From contig CAVZIX010000011.1 of the NCBI GenBank assembly GCA_963775395.1, forward strand, positions 1 through 64,000: 64,000 nucleotides of DNA. Direction: 5' to 3'. The notes beneath the pieces were generated by a model. It ran no database searches. It was not told the DNA's origin and was given only the letters and a program-made list of their open reading frames with translations. Shown here one piece after another: positions 1 through 7,282 of the stretch (position 1 is the first letter of the stretch; the number at the start of each line of letters is the position of its first letter). The stretch is from JAIBJN01 sp963775395. GTDB taxonomy: Bacteria; Actinomycetota; Thermoleophilia; Gaiellales; Gaiellaceae. A program made the translations under genes and the position numbers.

Positions 1-169
1 CCGTCGTCAGGCCGATCACCGCGATGTTGAAGAACTGCGTCGGACTGTCGATCAGGTTCCACAGCAGCACGAACCCGATGAGGGCCAGGAAGACGATCCC
101 GAGGATCGACGTAAAGCTCGGACCGCCCCGCTTCCGGATTCCGGCCACTCTGCCCGCGTCTACGCTCAT
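1..169 (-). CDS. Branched-chain amino acid ABC transporter permease, LivH type (N-terminal part)
   Basis: Only the first 56 codons lie in the window; the gene runs off the left edge. The start is the ATG whose complement is at 167-169. The product opens with a short basic cytoplasmic stretch, then one hydrophobic helix, then a conserved-looking segment ending FFNIAVIGLTT. That ending is typical of the first membrane segment of LivH-type inner-membrane permeases. It lies directly downstream, on the same strand, of the substrate-binding lipoprotein gene at 239-1633, so the two belong to one importer. The family assignment rests on a short fragment plus context; LivM is the alternative. Confidence 0.7.
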   Translation of the reverse strand, partial: MSVDAGRVAGIRKRGGPSFTSILGIVFLALIGFVLLWNLIDSPTQFFNIAVIGLTT

Positions 170-192
170 CGCAATCGCTACCTCGAAGACAA

Positions 193-220
193 CCGGGGGA
201 GGGCCGAAGCCCTCCCCCGG
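193..220 (-). terminator. Strong hairpin with UUCG loop between lipoprotein and permease genes
   Basis: A perfect 12-bp stem (CCGGGGGAGGGC and its complement) closes a four-base loop. Read on the minus strand the loop is TTCG inside C...G, an extra-stable tetraloop, followed by a weak TTGTCTT tract. It lies between the binding-protein gene and the permease gene. Such hairpins often stop part of the transcription or protect the upstream mRNA, so that more binding protein than permease is made (inference). Confidence 0.6.
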
Positions 221-238
221 GTTGTTAGCGAGTTATCC

Positions 239-1633
239 CTAGCCCCTCGCAGCCTCGACGTTCTCCTCCTGCGGAGAAAGAACCGTCTCGGCCGTGAGCT
301 CCTCCTCACCGCGGAAGATCGTGAAGCCGACGACCGCGCCGCTCGCGAGAGCCGGGTCGCCGTTCTCGTTGATCTCGAAGTCGCCGAGAAGTCCACCAGA
401 GACCTGCGTCTCGAAGAGCGAGGAGATGACGCCGCCCCGGGTGTAGTCCGAGTTGGCGATCGCATCGAGGACAATCTGAGCCGCCTGCGCGCCGTAGACC
501 GCGTACGGGTCGACCGGCTCGCCGCCCAGGGTCTCCTGGAACGCCGTGATGAACTCCTCGGCGGACCCGGTGAACTCCTCAACCGGAACGCCCGCGACCG
601 AGAAGAACGCACCGCGCGTGTTCTCCACGCCGGCCTCGTCGATCGTCTGCTGCGTGGTGAAGCCGTCAGGCATGTACAGCTTAACGGCGTCGTTCGGGCC
701 CAGGACCTTGACCTTGTCCTTGATGACCTGGGCGCCGTTCTCGTCGATCAGGCCGCCGAGGAACACACCGTCCGCTCCCGACTGCTTGATCTTGTTCATC
801 AGCGCCTCGTAGTTCGAGGCCTTCGGATCCCACGCGTCGAAGCCGACGACCTCGATGCCGAGGTGCTCGGCTGCGTTCCGCGTGTTCGTCGCGACGCCGA
901 GGCCGTACGCCTCCTTGTCGTTGAGGATGTACAGCTTCGTCGTCTCCTGCCCCTGCATGAACTCGGCCAGAGCCGCGCCCTGGTAGGCGTCGTGGGCGAC
1001 GACGCGGGCGTAGTTGCGCGTGCCGGCCGGGTAGTACTTGTCCGGCTCGTCATCCGCGCAGCCCGGTCCGCCCTCGGTCAGGCAGACGTACGTGTTCGCC
1101 GGGGAGACCATCGCGAGGCCGCCGCCGGGCGCCTGGTTGAGCACCGGGATGATGATCGCGGCGCAGCCCGAGTTGAACGTGCCGATGAGCGCGAGCATGC
1201 TCTGGTTCTCGGCGTATGCGTTCGCGTTCTGGCTGCACTTGCCCGGATCCCACTTGCCGGCCTGGGCCGTCGAGTCGTCGCACGACTGGTAGCCGACGTT
1301 CGCATCTCCTGCCTTCCAGCCGGCGTTCTCGAGGACCTGCTGGATCGCGCCGACCATCTGCAGAGTCTGTGTCCGCGAGGACCCCTGCAGCGGAAGGTCG
1401 GAGGCGATCAGAACGTCGGGATCGCCCTCGCCGCCGTACTCGATGTCGGTGCACGAGGCCGACGGAAGCGCGGTCACCTCCGGGAGATCGAGTTCCTCGC
1501 CCCCGTCGCCGCCGCCTGTGGTCTCCTGCGCTCCGCCGCCATCATCGTCGTCGTCGCCGCCGCAACCCACCGCTGCGAAGGCGAATACGCCGATCAAGAG
1601 CACGAGTAACGCCAAAATCGTCCTTCGTTTCAC
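239..1633 (-). CDS. ABC transporter substrate-binding lipoprotein (branched-chain amino acid / LivK type)
   Basis: This 464-residue protein begins with a lipoprotein signal: positive N-terminus, hydrophobic core, and lipobox AAVGC with the lipid-carrying Cys at about residue 24. An Asp/Gly-rich linker follows. The rest has the two-lobe periplasmic-binding fold of the Peripla_BP_6 group, with stretches such as DPYAVYGAQAAQIVLDAI near the C-terminus. It should sit on the outer face of the membrane and pass amino acids or a related ligand to the permease. The start is GTG at 1633, preceded by a good GGAGGAG ribosome site. A -35/-10 promoter lies upstream at 1702-1731. The actual ligand cannot be read from sequence. 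Confidence 0.88.
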   Translation of the reverse strand: MKRRTILALLVLLIGVFAFAAVGCGGDDDDDGGGAQETTGGGDGGEELDLPEVTALPSASCTDIEYGGEGDPDVLIASDLPLQGSSRTQTLQMVGAIQQVLENAGWKAGDANVGYQSCDDSTAQAGKWDPGKCSQNANAYAENQSMLALIGTFNSGCAAIIIPVLNQAPGGGLAMVSPANTYVCLTEGGPGCADDEPDKYYPAGTRNYARVVAHDAYQGAALAEFMQGQETTKLYILNDKEAYGLGVATNTRNAAEHLGIEVVGFDAWDPKASNYEALMNKIKQSGADGVFLGGLIDENGAQVIKDKVKVLGPNDAVKLYMPDGFTTQQTIDEAGVENTRGAFFSVAGVPVEEFTGSAEEFITAFQETLGGEPVDPYAVYGAQAAQIVLDAIANSDYTRGGVISSLFETQVSGGLLGDFEINENGDPALASGAVVGFTIFRGEEELTAETVLSPQEENVEAARG

Positions 1634-1701
1634 TACTCCTCCTCTTCGCCCGATTCCTGTTTCGGCGCTTGCGCCCGGCGAGCACCGTTCAGAAGTGCCC
1701 G

Positions 1702-1731
1702 ATTATGGACCCGGGTTCCGCGCCCTTGCAA
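1702..1731 (-). promoter_or_regulatory. Promoter for the substrate-binding lipoprotein gene
   Basis: On the minus strand, TTGCAA (1726-1731) and CATAAT (1702-1707) are separated by 18 bp, upstream of the GTG at 1633. Both hexamers are fair matches to sigma-70-type boxes. The spacing leaves a leader of about 60 nt that contains the Shine-Dalgarno sequence. Confidence 0.5.
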
Positions 1732-1765
1732 CCCCCTCCGGTTACGATGCGCCACAGTGGAGCAC

Positions 1766-1850
1766 GCCGAAGTGGCGGAACTGGTAGACGCGCTGGACTC
1801 AAAATCCAGTGGGGCATCGCCCCGTGCGGGTTCGATCCCCGCCTTCGGCA
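1766..1850 (+). tRNA. tRNA-Leu (anticodon CAA)
   Basis: An 85-nt cloverleaf with a long variable arm, as expected for a class II tRNA. The acceptor stem GCCGAAG pairs with CTTCGGC, followed by discriminator A. The anticodon stem CTGGA/TCCAG encloses loop CTCAAAA, giving anticodon CAA. The T arm contains GGTTCGATCC. The 3' CCA is not encoded. A TACGAT -10-like box lies at 1743-1748. Confidence 0.97.
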
Positions 1851-1879
1851 TCAGCTCACCTCTCCTCGCGCCCACGTGG

Positions 1880-1918
1880 TTGACATCGTTCGGTGCGGGT
1901 ACGTCACCAAAGACGTAC
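1880..1918 (+). promoter_or_regulatory. TTGACA box plus 7-bp inverted repeat upstream of pfk
   Basis: A consensus -35 hexamer TTGACA lies at 1880-1885. Just downstream is a perfect inverted repeat, GTACGTC-N6-GACGTAC, at 1899-1918. It covers the place where the -10 and transcription start should fall, and ends 22 bp before the GTG start of pfk. This layout fits a dimeric repressor operator, but the regulator is unknown. No good -10 is seen at 17-bp spacing. Confidence 0.45.
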
Positions 1919-1940
1919 GGGCCTCAGCGAAGTTAGGCCT

Positions 1941-2990
1941 GTGGCGAAACGCGTCGCGCTGCTCACCGGAGGAGGAGACTGCCCGGGGCTGAACGCCGTC
2001 ATCCGGGCGGTGACCCGACGGTCGCTCGATCGGGGCCACGAGGTCATCGGCGTGCGCGGCGGCTGGCGCGGGCTCGTGGACGGGGACTTCGAGGAGCTCG
2101 ACTACCGCTCCATCTCCGGGATCCTCCCCCGCGGCGGGACGATCATCGGCACGACGCGGACGAACCCGTACAAGGTCGAAGGCGGCGTCGAGCGCGTGCT
2201 CGAGAACTCCGAGTCGCAGCGGCTGGACGCGCTCGTCGCGATCGGCGGAGAGGACACGCTGGGCGTGGCCGCACGGCTCCACGACGAGCACGGCTACCCC
2301 GTCGTCGGCGTCCCCAAGACGATCGACAACGACCTGTCTGCGACGGACTACACGTTCGGGTTCGACACGGCCGTGACGATCGCCACGGAGGCGATCGACC
2401 GGCTGCACACGACCGCCGAGTCGCACAACCGCGTCATGGTCGTCGAGGTCATGGGCAGGCACACGGGCTGGATTGCGGTCATGAGCGGGATCGCGGGAGG
2501 CGCCGACGTCATCCTGATCCCCGAGGACCCGGTCACGGTCGAGGACGCCTGCGACGACCTCCGTCGCCGGCACGAGCGTGGCAAGGACTTCTCCATCGTC
2601 GTCGTGAGCGAGGGCTACGAGCTCACGTACTCCTCGGGCGAGAAGCAGCAGATCGCCCAGGAGCCGTCCCCGAGGGACCAGTTCGGCCACGTCCGGCTGG
2701 GAGGCGTCGGAGACGCCCTCGCCCGCGAGATCGAGGAGCGGACGGGCTACGAGACTCGCGTCACGGTCCTCGGCCACGTCCAGCGGGGCGGGACGCCCAC
2801 CCCGCGCGACCGCGTGCTGGCCACGCGCTTCGGCCTCAAGGCGGCCGACCTCGTCGACGAGGGCCGCTGGGGCGTCATGGCCGCCCTCCAGGGCGACTCG
2901 ATCGTCGAGGTCTCGCTGCGCGACGCCGTCGTCGAGCTGAAGACCGTGCCCAAGGAGTGGTCCGAGGTGGCGCGGGCGTTCTTCGGATAG
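1941..2990 (+). CDS. pfp: 6-phosphofructokinase, predicted pyrophosphate-dependent type
   Basis: This 349-residue enzyme phosphorylates fructose 6-phosphate to fructose 1,6-bisphosphate. The N-terminal loop LTGGGDCPGLNAV and the catalytic TIDND are present. Two positions decide the phosphoryl donor. The GGxxT loop reads GGEDT, with Asp where ATP enzymes have Gly (about residue 105), and the residue before TIDND is Lys (PKTIDND). Asp plus Lys is the published signature of PPi-dependent enzymes; Gly plus Lys, as in the mycobacterial enzyme, goes with ATP. The GTG at 1941 is chosen because the conserved fold starts there with AKRVALLTGGG. An in-frame GTG at 1893 would only add 16 unrelated residues. 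An operator-like repeat lies upstream. Confidence 0.9.
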   Translation: MAKRVALLTGGGDCPGLNAVIRAVTRRSLDRGHEVIGVRGGWRGLVDGDFEELDYRSISGILPRGGTIIGTTRTNPYKVEGGVERVLENSESQRLDALVAIGGEDTLGVAARLHDEHGYPVVGVPKTIDNDLSATDYTFGFDTAVTIATEAIDRLHTTAESHNRVMVVEVMGRHTGWIAVMSGIAGGADVILIPEDPVTVEDACDDLRRRHERGKDFSIVVVSEGYELTYSSGEKQQIAQEPSPRDQFGHVRLGGVGDALAREIEERTGYETRVTVLGHVQRGGTPTPRDRVLATRFGLKAADLVDEGRWGVMAALQGDSIVEVSLRDAVVELKTVPKEWSEVARAFFG

Positions 2991-2992
2991 GC

Positions 2993-3370
2993 GTGGGCCG
3001 GCGGTACGCCCGCGCAGCCGTTCTCGCGGTCGCCGTGCTCGCCGTGGGCGCATGCGGCTCGGACGACGCCGGCGACATCGAGTCGACCGTCGCCGACGAG
3101 CACGCCGCGTTCCCGAGCGACGCGCAGCCCGAGGGGACGGCACCCTGGCCCGAGGGCCGCTTCACGGGCGAGTGCGCGGCCGACGAGAGCGGCGGCTTCC
3201 TCTGTTTCTACGAGGACGAGATGGGCCGGCAGGGCTACGTCTGCCTGGATTCCTCGACACCGCCCCAGGTCGTGTCCGCGGCCGGCGCGCACGACCCGCG
3301 CCGGCGCTTCGACCACGACGGCCGTGCCCTCCCGCCGGACAACCGCTGCCCCGACATCGCAGACTCCTGA
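2993..3370 (+). CDS. Small hypothetical lipoprotein
   Basis: The product is 125 residues from the GTG at 2993, two bases after the pfk stop, so it is probably co-transcribed with pfk. It has a basic N-terminus, a hydrophobic core and lipobox AVGAC near residue 21, which predicts export and lipid anchoring. The mature part is acidic and contains three Cys (in GECAAD, FLCFYED and YVCLD) plus one near the end. I do not recognise the family. Codon use and GC match its neighbours. Confidence 0.65.
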   Translation: MGRRYARAAVLAVAVLAVGACGSDDAGDIESTVADEHAAFPSDAQPEGTAPWPEGRFTGECAADESGGFLCFYEDEMGRQGYVCLDSSTPPQVVSAAGAHDPRRRFDHDGRALPPDNRCPDIADS

Positions 3371-3387
3371 CGTTCCGCGCACGATCC

Positions 3388-3450
3388 GGCACGAAGCGCG
3401 CGCCACGCGTGCGCCCGACGGCGATAGGGTCGAAATCGGGGGGCCCCCGG
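3388..3450. repeat. 63-bp repeated intergenic motif, copy 1
   Basis: The segment from GGCACG to CCCGG resembles 10625-10687 over the same 63-bp length. The best-conserved part is CGATAGG-n-TCGAA followed by TCGGGGGGC and a GC palindrome. It sits just beyond the stop codon of the leftward gene ending at 3460. It could be a terminator of that gene, or a rightward promoter with -10 TAGGGT. Confidence 0.5.
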
Positions 3451-3459
3451 CGCGCGCGT

Positions 3460-5193
3460 CTATTGAAAGAGGAGCAGCAGCGCGTCGGTCGGTGCGTAGT
3501 CGTCCGTGAGGACGGGCACGTCGTCGGTCGGGATCAGCGCGTCGTGGCGGTCGAGGATCGCCTGGTGGAGGTCCGGCGCGGTCGGCGACTCCGCGCGGAT
3601 CTCGTCCCAGCGCTGGGCGAGGAACACCCGCTGCGGCGCAGCCTGCTCCGTGGCCACGAGGATGAGGTTCCTGAACGTCTCGTCGCCTTCGTCGCCCTCG
3701 AGGATCGCCGGGTGGACGACGACGGTCGGCACCACGGTGCGGTACGTCCGGTAGATCGAGCGGAACAGCCGCGAGCCCGGCCCGGCGATCGCGCCGATGG
3801 CGTTCGTCACGATCACCCCGCCCGGGTTCAGGCGCGACTGCGCGAGCTGGACGAACTCCCGCGTGACGAGATGGAACGGAACCGCGTCGGCAAAGAACGC
3901 GTCGATCACGATCGCGTCCCAGCGCGTCTCGTCGTCGGCGAGGAAGCGCCGGCCGTCCCCCACGTCGATCTCGAGCCGCGGGTCGTCGCGCGGGACGGCG
4001 AAGTAGTCGTGCGCCACGTCGACGACCACCGGGTCGATCTCGACCGCCTGCATCCGGACGTCGGGAAAGTCCTGGAGCATGCGCTTCTCCGACGAGCCGG
4101 CCCCGAGCCCGATGAAGAGGACGTTTTTCGCGTCCGGGTTGTACGCGACGGCCAGGTGGAACAGGTCGGTGTAGGCGAAGCGCGTGCGCAGCGGGTCGTC
4201 GATGTACATCGCACTCTGGAGCGAGTTGTCGAACCGCAGGTAGCGCGTGTCCGGGTCCTCGACCACCGAGAGCCGGTGGTACTGCGTGTCGCGGGCGTAG
4301 ACGACGCGAAGGTCATCGGGGATGACCGCGCGCGGGTCGCGCGCGTCGAGGACAGTCTCCGAGCCGCGCGTGCGGTAGAGCGGCGACCAGTTCTGCGCGG
4401 CGGCCTCCGAGAGGGTTCCGCCGGTCTCGGGCGCGAGCTCCGTGGCCGCGAAACCCGCGCCGACGGTCGCGACCGCGGCGAGGACCGCGGCGACCACCAT
4501 TCGCTCGGCGAGCGCGACGGCGGCGACCGCGGCGAAGAGCGCGGCGGCCGCGATCCCGATGAGCTGGTCGGTCCCGAACTCCGGGATGAGGAAGAACGAG
4601 GTCGCCAGCGTCCCGAAGATGCTCCCGGCCGTCGACACCGAGAAGAGGCGGCCGGCCGTGCGCCCGACGCGCGCCAGCGACTGTGCGCGGAGGCGCACGG
4701 CGATCGGCGTCACGCCGGCCATGAGCACGCTGGGGACGCCGAAGAGGACGATCGAGGCAATCAGCGGGTTCAACCGCGGCCCGGGATCCCAGGACACCAC
4801 CGCCTCGAGCACCGGCTCGTCGAGCAGCGGGATCGCGAGGATCGAGAGCGCCGCGAGGGCCATGACGCCGAGCAGCAGGCCGGTGGCCGGCAAGCGGTCG
4901 GCGAGCGCGCCGCCGAGCCAGTAGCCGACGGCGAGGCCGGTCAGGACGACGCCGATCAGCGAGCCCCACACGAACAGCGAGTTGCCGAAGAACGGCGCGA
5001 GCACGCGGCTCGCGGCAATCTCGACGCCGAGGAGCACGGCACCGGAGACGAACACGGCGACCATGACCGGGACGCCCTCGAAGCGCGGGCGAGGCTCCGG
5101 TGCGGGCGCCGCGGGCTCGATGCCCGCGCCGTCGCCGTCCTCAGGCGGCGGCTCCTGCGCGAGCGGCTCGCTAGCGCCGAGCTTCTGGGCCAC
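3460..5193 (-). CDS. Membrane-anchored spermidine-synthase-like protein (fused MFS/spermidine synthase)
   Basis: The 577-residue product has an N-terminal membrane part of about seven or eight helices (roughly residues 45-270). A C-terminal SAM-binding methyltransferase fold like that of polyamine aminopropyltransferases follows. Visible motifs are LFIGLGAGSSEKRML and VEIDPVVVDVA (cofactor-binding strands), then VIDAFFADAVPFHL. The family is widespread but its true reaction is usually unproven, so polyamine synthesis is only one possibility. The GTG at 5193 is preferred: it has AGGAG eight bases upstream and overlaps the previous gene by 23 bp. It is the last gene of the leftward deoC operon. 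Confidence 0.75.
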   Translation of the reverse strand: MAQKLGASEPLAQEPPPEDGDGAGIEPAAPAPEPRPRFEGVPVMVAVFVSGAVLLGVEIAASRVLAPFFGNSLFVWGSLIGVVLTGLAVGYWLGGALADRLPATGLLLGVMALAALSILAIPLLDEPVLEAVVSWDPGPRLNPLIASIVLFGVPSVLMAGVTPIAVRLRAQSLARVGRTAGRLFSVSTAGSIFGTLATSFFLIPEFGTDQLIGIAAAALFAAVAAVALAERMVVAAVLAAVATVGAGFAATELAPETGGTLSEAAAQNWSPLYRTRGSETVLDARDPRAVIPDDLRVVYARDTQYHRLSVVEDPDTRYLRFDNSLQSAMYIDDPLRTRFAYTDLFHLAVAYNPDAKNVLFIGLGAGSSEKRMLQDFPDVRMQAVEIDPVVVDVAHDYFAVPRDDPRLEIDVGDGRRFLADDETRWDAIVIDAFFADAVPFHLVTREFVQLAQSRLNPGGVIVTNAIGAIAGPGSRLFRSIYRTYRTVVPTVVVHPAILEGDEGDETFRNLILVATEQAAPQRVFLAQRWDEIRAESPTAPDLHQAILDRHDALIPTDDVPVLTDDYAPTDALLLLFQ

Positions 5194-5776
5194 GGACGAG
5201 CTCCTCGAGGACGGCGCCGAACTCCGGCTCCCGCGCGAGCCCGTGCACGAGGATCGCGTCGACCCCCGCCCGCTCCAGCGCAAGCACCTGCTCGCGCGAT
5301 TCGACCCACGCCTCGGAGACCACGAGCTTGCCGGCGGGCACGTCGGCGAGCAGGTCGAGCGTTCGCTCCAGGTCCTCCTCGTCCTCGTCCAACCCGGCCT
5401 CCGAGATGAGGACGATCTCGGGATCGACCCGCTCGAGCGCCTCCTCGAGCTCCTCTTCCTCCCTGACCTCGACCGCGCAGTCGAGCTCGAGGTCATTCGC
5501 GACTGCGTAGAGCCGCTCGAGCTCGCCCTCGGCGGCGCGGAACTCGATCACGACTGCATCGGCCCCCGCGGCGGCCGCTTCTGCGGGATCCCCGTCGCGG
5601 GCCAGGATCGGCAGGCCTGTGTTCGCGCGGGCGCGCGCGACGTCGGCGGCGTGGACGGCGATCCCCTCGGCCCCGGCCTTCTCCGCCAAGGCGGCGAGGC
5701 TTTCGACATCGCCCTCGAGGACGGGGATGACCGAGATCCCGTCGCCCTCCGAGATCGCCTGGCTGAAGCGGCTCAC
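5171..5776 (-). CDS. Degenerate indole-3-glycerol-phosphate-synthase-like barrel protein
   Basis: This 201-residue protein aligns by eye with the TrpC fold: FSQAI at the start, GLPILARD, GADAVVIEF, VEVREEEELEEAL, VSEAWVESREQV, and GVDAILVHGL near the end. It is about 60 residues shorter than usual. The N-terminal EIKRRSPS segment is replaced by PVLEGD. The catalytic Lys of the LxKDF motif is Arg60. The Asn of INNRDL is absent. One active-site Glu (Glu103) and the SES-like Ser154 remain. It is unlikely to make indole glycerol phosphate. It starts at GTG 5776, in a GTGA overlap with the DeoC-like gene, so the two are translated together. Its role is unknown. Confidence 0.7.
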   Translation of the reverse strand: MSRFSQAISEGDGISVIPVLEGDVESLAALAEKAGAEGIAVHAADVARARANTGLPILARDGDPAEAAAAGADAVVIEFRAAEGELERLYAVANDLELDCAVEVREEEELEEALERVDPEIVLISEAGLDEDEEDLERTLDLLADVPAGKLVVSEAWVESREQVLALERAGVDAILVHGLAREPEFGAVLEELVRGPEARR

Positions 5777-6462
5777 GCCGGCACGCCCATCACGTCGATC
5801 GCATGGCGCGTCCCGATCCGGCCGGCGCCTGCGGCAATGAGCTCGTCCACCTCACCCGCCGTCGCGACGACGCCCGACGCCTTGACGCCGATTCGCTCGG
5901 AGAGATGCTCGCGCAGCAGCTCGACGGTGGAGAGCGTCGACGCCTCGCTCGCACCGCCGACCGAGGTCGAGACGAAGTCGGCCCCGACGCCCTCGACGAT
6001 CGAGCATGCAAGCTGCGTTCGCTTCGAGCCGAGGCGCTCACAGTCGAAAGCGACCTTGACGAGCGTGTGACCGCGCCCGGAGTTCATGCTCCGCGCTCCC
6101 ACGGCATGCACCATCGCGGCGAGCTCGTCGCGGGCGAGGTGAAAGTCGCCGGCGAGCATCGCGGTCGAGTTCAGCACGAACTCGAGCTCGTGGGCGCCCG
6201 CCGCCGCGCACGCCTCGGCGTCGTCGAGCTTGTCGCGCGATGCGGCCTCGCCCTCCGGGTAGCCGACCACCCCGGCCACCTTGACGTCGCAGCCCCGCAG
6301 GCACTCGACCGCGAACGCGACCGATCCCGGAAGGACGCAGACCGAAGCGAAGTGGTGCTCTCTCGCCTCGTCGCAGAGACGCGCGATCGCCTCGTCGGAG
6401 GCGTCGCGGTCCAGCAGCGTGTGGTCGATGGTCTTGGCGAGCTCTGCGAGCCGACGTGCCAT
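5773..6462 (-). CDS. DeoC-family protein lacking the Schiff-base lysine
   Basis: The 229-residue product is clearly a deoxyribose-phosphate aldolase homologue: IDHTLL at the start, FASVCVLP, GVVGYPEG, HTLVKVAFD, GVKASGVV. The key FIKTSTG motif reads FVSTSVG, so the lysine that forms the Schiff base is Ser165. The Asp of EIDMV is Glu94. Lys194 is kept. An intact DeoC lies in the same operon at 8760-9698, which suggests duplication followed by loss or change of function. It starts at ATG 6462, 25 bp after the half-length ALDH, and overlaps the TrpC-like gene by GTGA. Confidence 0.8.
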   Translation of the reverse strand: MARRLAELAKTIDHTLLDRDASDEAIARLCDEAREHHFASVCVLPGSVAFAVECLRGCDVKVAGVVGYPEGEAASRDKLDDAEACAAAGAHELEFVLNSTAMLAGDFHLARDELAAMVHAVGARSMNSGRGHTLVKVAFDCERLGSKRTQLACSIVEGVGADFVSTSVGGASEASTLSTVELLREHLSERIGVKASGVVATAGEVDELIAAGAGRIGTRHAIDVMGVPA

Positions 6463-6487
6463 GAGTCTCGAAACCCTAGTGCAGCAG

Positions 6488-7282
6488 CTAGACGCCGATG
6501 GGGTGCCAGACGGTCTTGAGCTCGAGGAACGACGCCGCGTGCCAGGGCGACTGCCCGTCGCCGTTGCGCACGATCCGCTTGACGTTCTCGGCGGCAACGC
6601 GCTCGAGCTCCTCGACATCGTCCTCTGCGCCCGCCAGGTCGAGCGCGTTCACGTCCATGTGCCCCGCGAGCACGGGCGCGAGCTCGCGCTTGCGCCCGGT
6701 GACGAGGTTCACGACTCCGCCGGGGACGTCCGAGGTCGCGAGGACCTCGGCCAGCGTCACCGCCGCGAGCGGGCGCCGCTCGGAGGCGATCACCACGGAG
6801 ACGTTCCCGCCGACGATCGCCGGCGCGAGCCGCGAGACGAGGCCCGCGAGCGGCGGCTCCTCGGGCGCGACGATGCCGACGACGCCTGTCGGCTCGGGGA
6901 TGGTGAAGTTGAAGTACGGCCCCGCCACTGGATTGGAGGTCCCGAGCACCTGGGCGAGCTTGTCGGCCCAGCCCGCGTACCAGACCCAGCGATCGATCGC
7001 GGCATCGACCTCCTCGTCGCTCCCGGTCAGCTCCGCGAACTCGGCGCGCCGGCCCTCCATCATCTCCGCGACTCTGTACAGGACCTGCCCGCGGTTGTAC
7101 GCGGTCATCCCAGCCCACTTGGGGAGGGCGCCGCGGGCCGCGCGCACGGCATCGCGGACGTCCTTGCGGGAGCCGAGCGCGACGTTCGCGCCCTCGACCT
7201 CGTAGGTGCGCCCCGACTCCGAGCGCGGGAACGCGCCGCCCAGGTAGAGCTTGTAGGTCTTCTTGACGGGCAGGCGGCTCAC
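6488..7282 (-). CDS. Half-length aldehyde dehydrogenase family protein
   Basis: The 264-residue protein covers only the N-terminal, cofactor-binding half of an aldehyde dehydrogenase. It begins KTYKLYLGGAFPRSESGR, passes WVWYAGWADKLAQV and GIVAPEEPPLAGL, and ends soon after VVNLVTG. The catalytic-Cys half is missing, so it cannot be a normal enzyme. It starts at GTG 7282 in a GTGA overlap with the full-length ALDH. This indicates coupled translation and perhaps a partner or structural subunit. The frame is clean throughout, which argues against a decaying remnant. Confidence 0.8.
   Translation of the reverse strand: MSRLPVKKTYKLYLGGAFPRSESGRTYEVEGANVALGSRKDVRDAVRAARGALPKWAGMTAYNRGQVLYRVAEMMEGRRAEFAELTGSDEEVDAAIDRWVWYAGWADKLAQVLGTSNPVAGPYFNFTIPEPTGVVGIVAPEEPPLAGLVSRLAPAIVGGNVSVVIASERRPLAAVTLAEVLATSDVPGGVVNLVTGRKRELAPVLAGHMDVNALDLAGAEDDVEELERVAAENVKRIVRNGDGQSPWHAASFLELKTVWHPIGV

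Noticed and set aside
1893..1940. Extended N-terminus for pfk
   Set aside because: The 16 extra residues do not resemble the family and the frame would cover the operator-like repeat.
3052..5409. 785-codon open frame on the plus strand
   Set aside because: It is antisense to the spermidine-synthase-like gene, is extremely Arg/Asp rich with no domain, and is a by-product of high GC codon bias.
5171..5776. Functional trpC
   Set aside because: Loss of the N-terminal catalytic segment and of the key Lys and Asn make normal activity unlikely.
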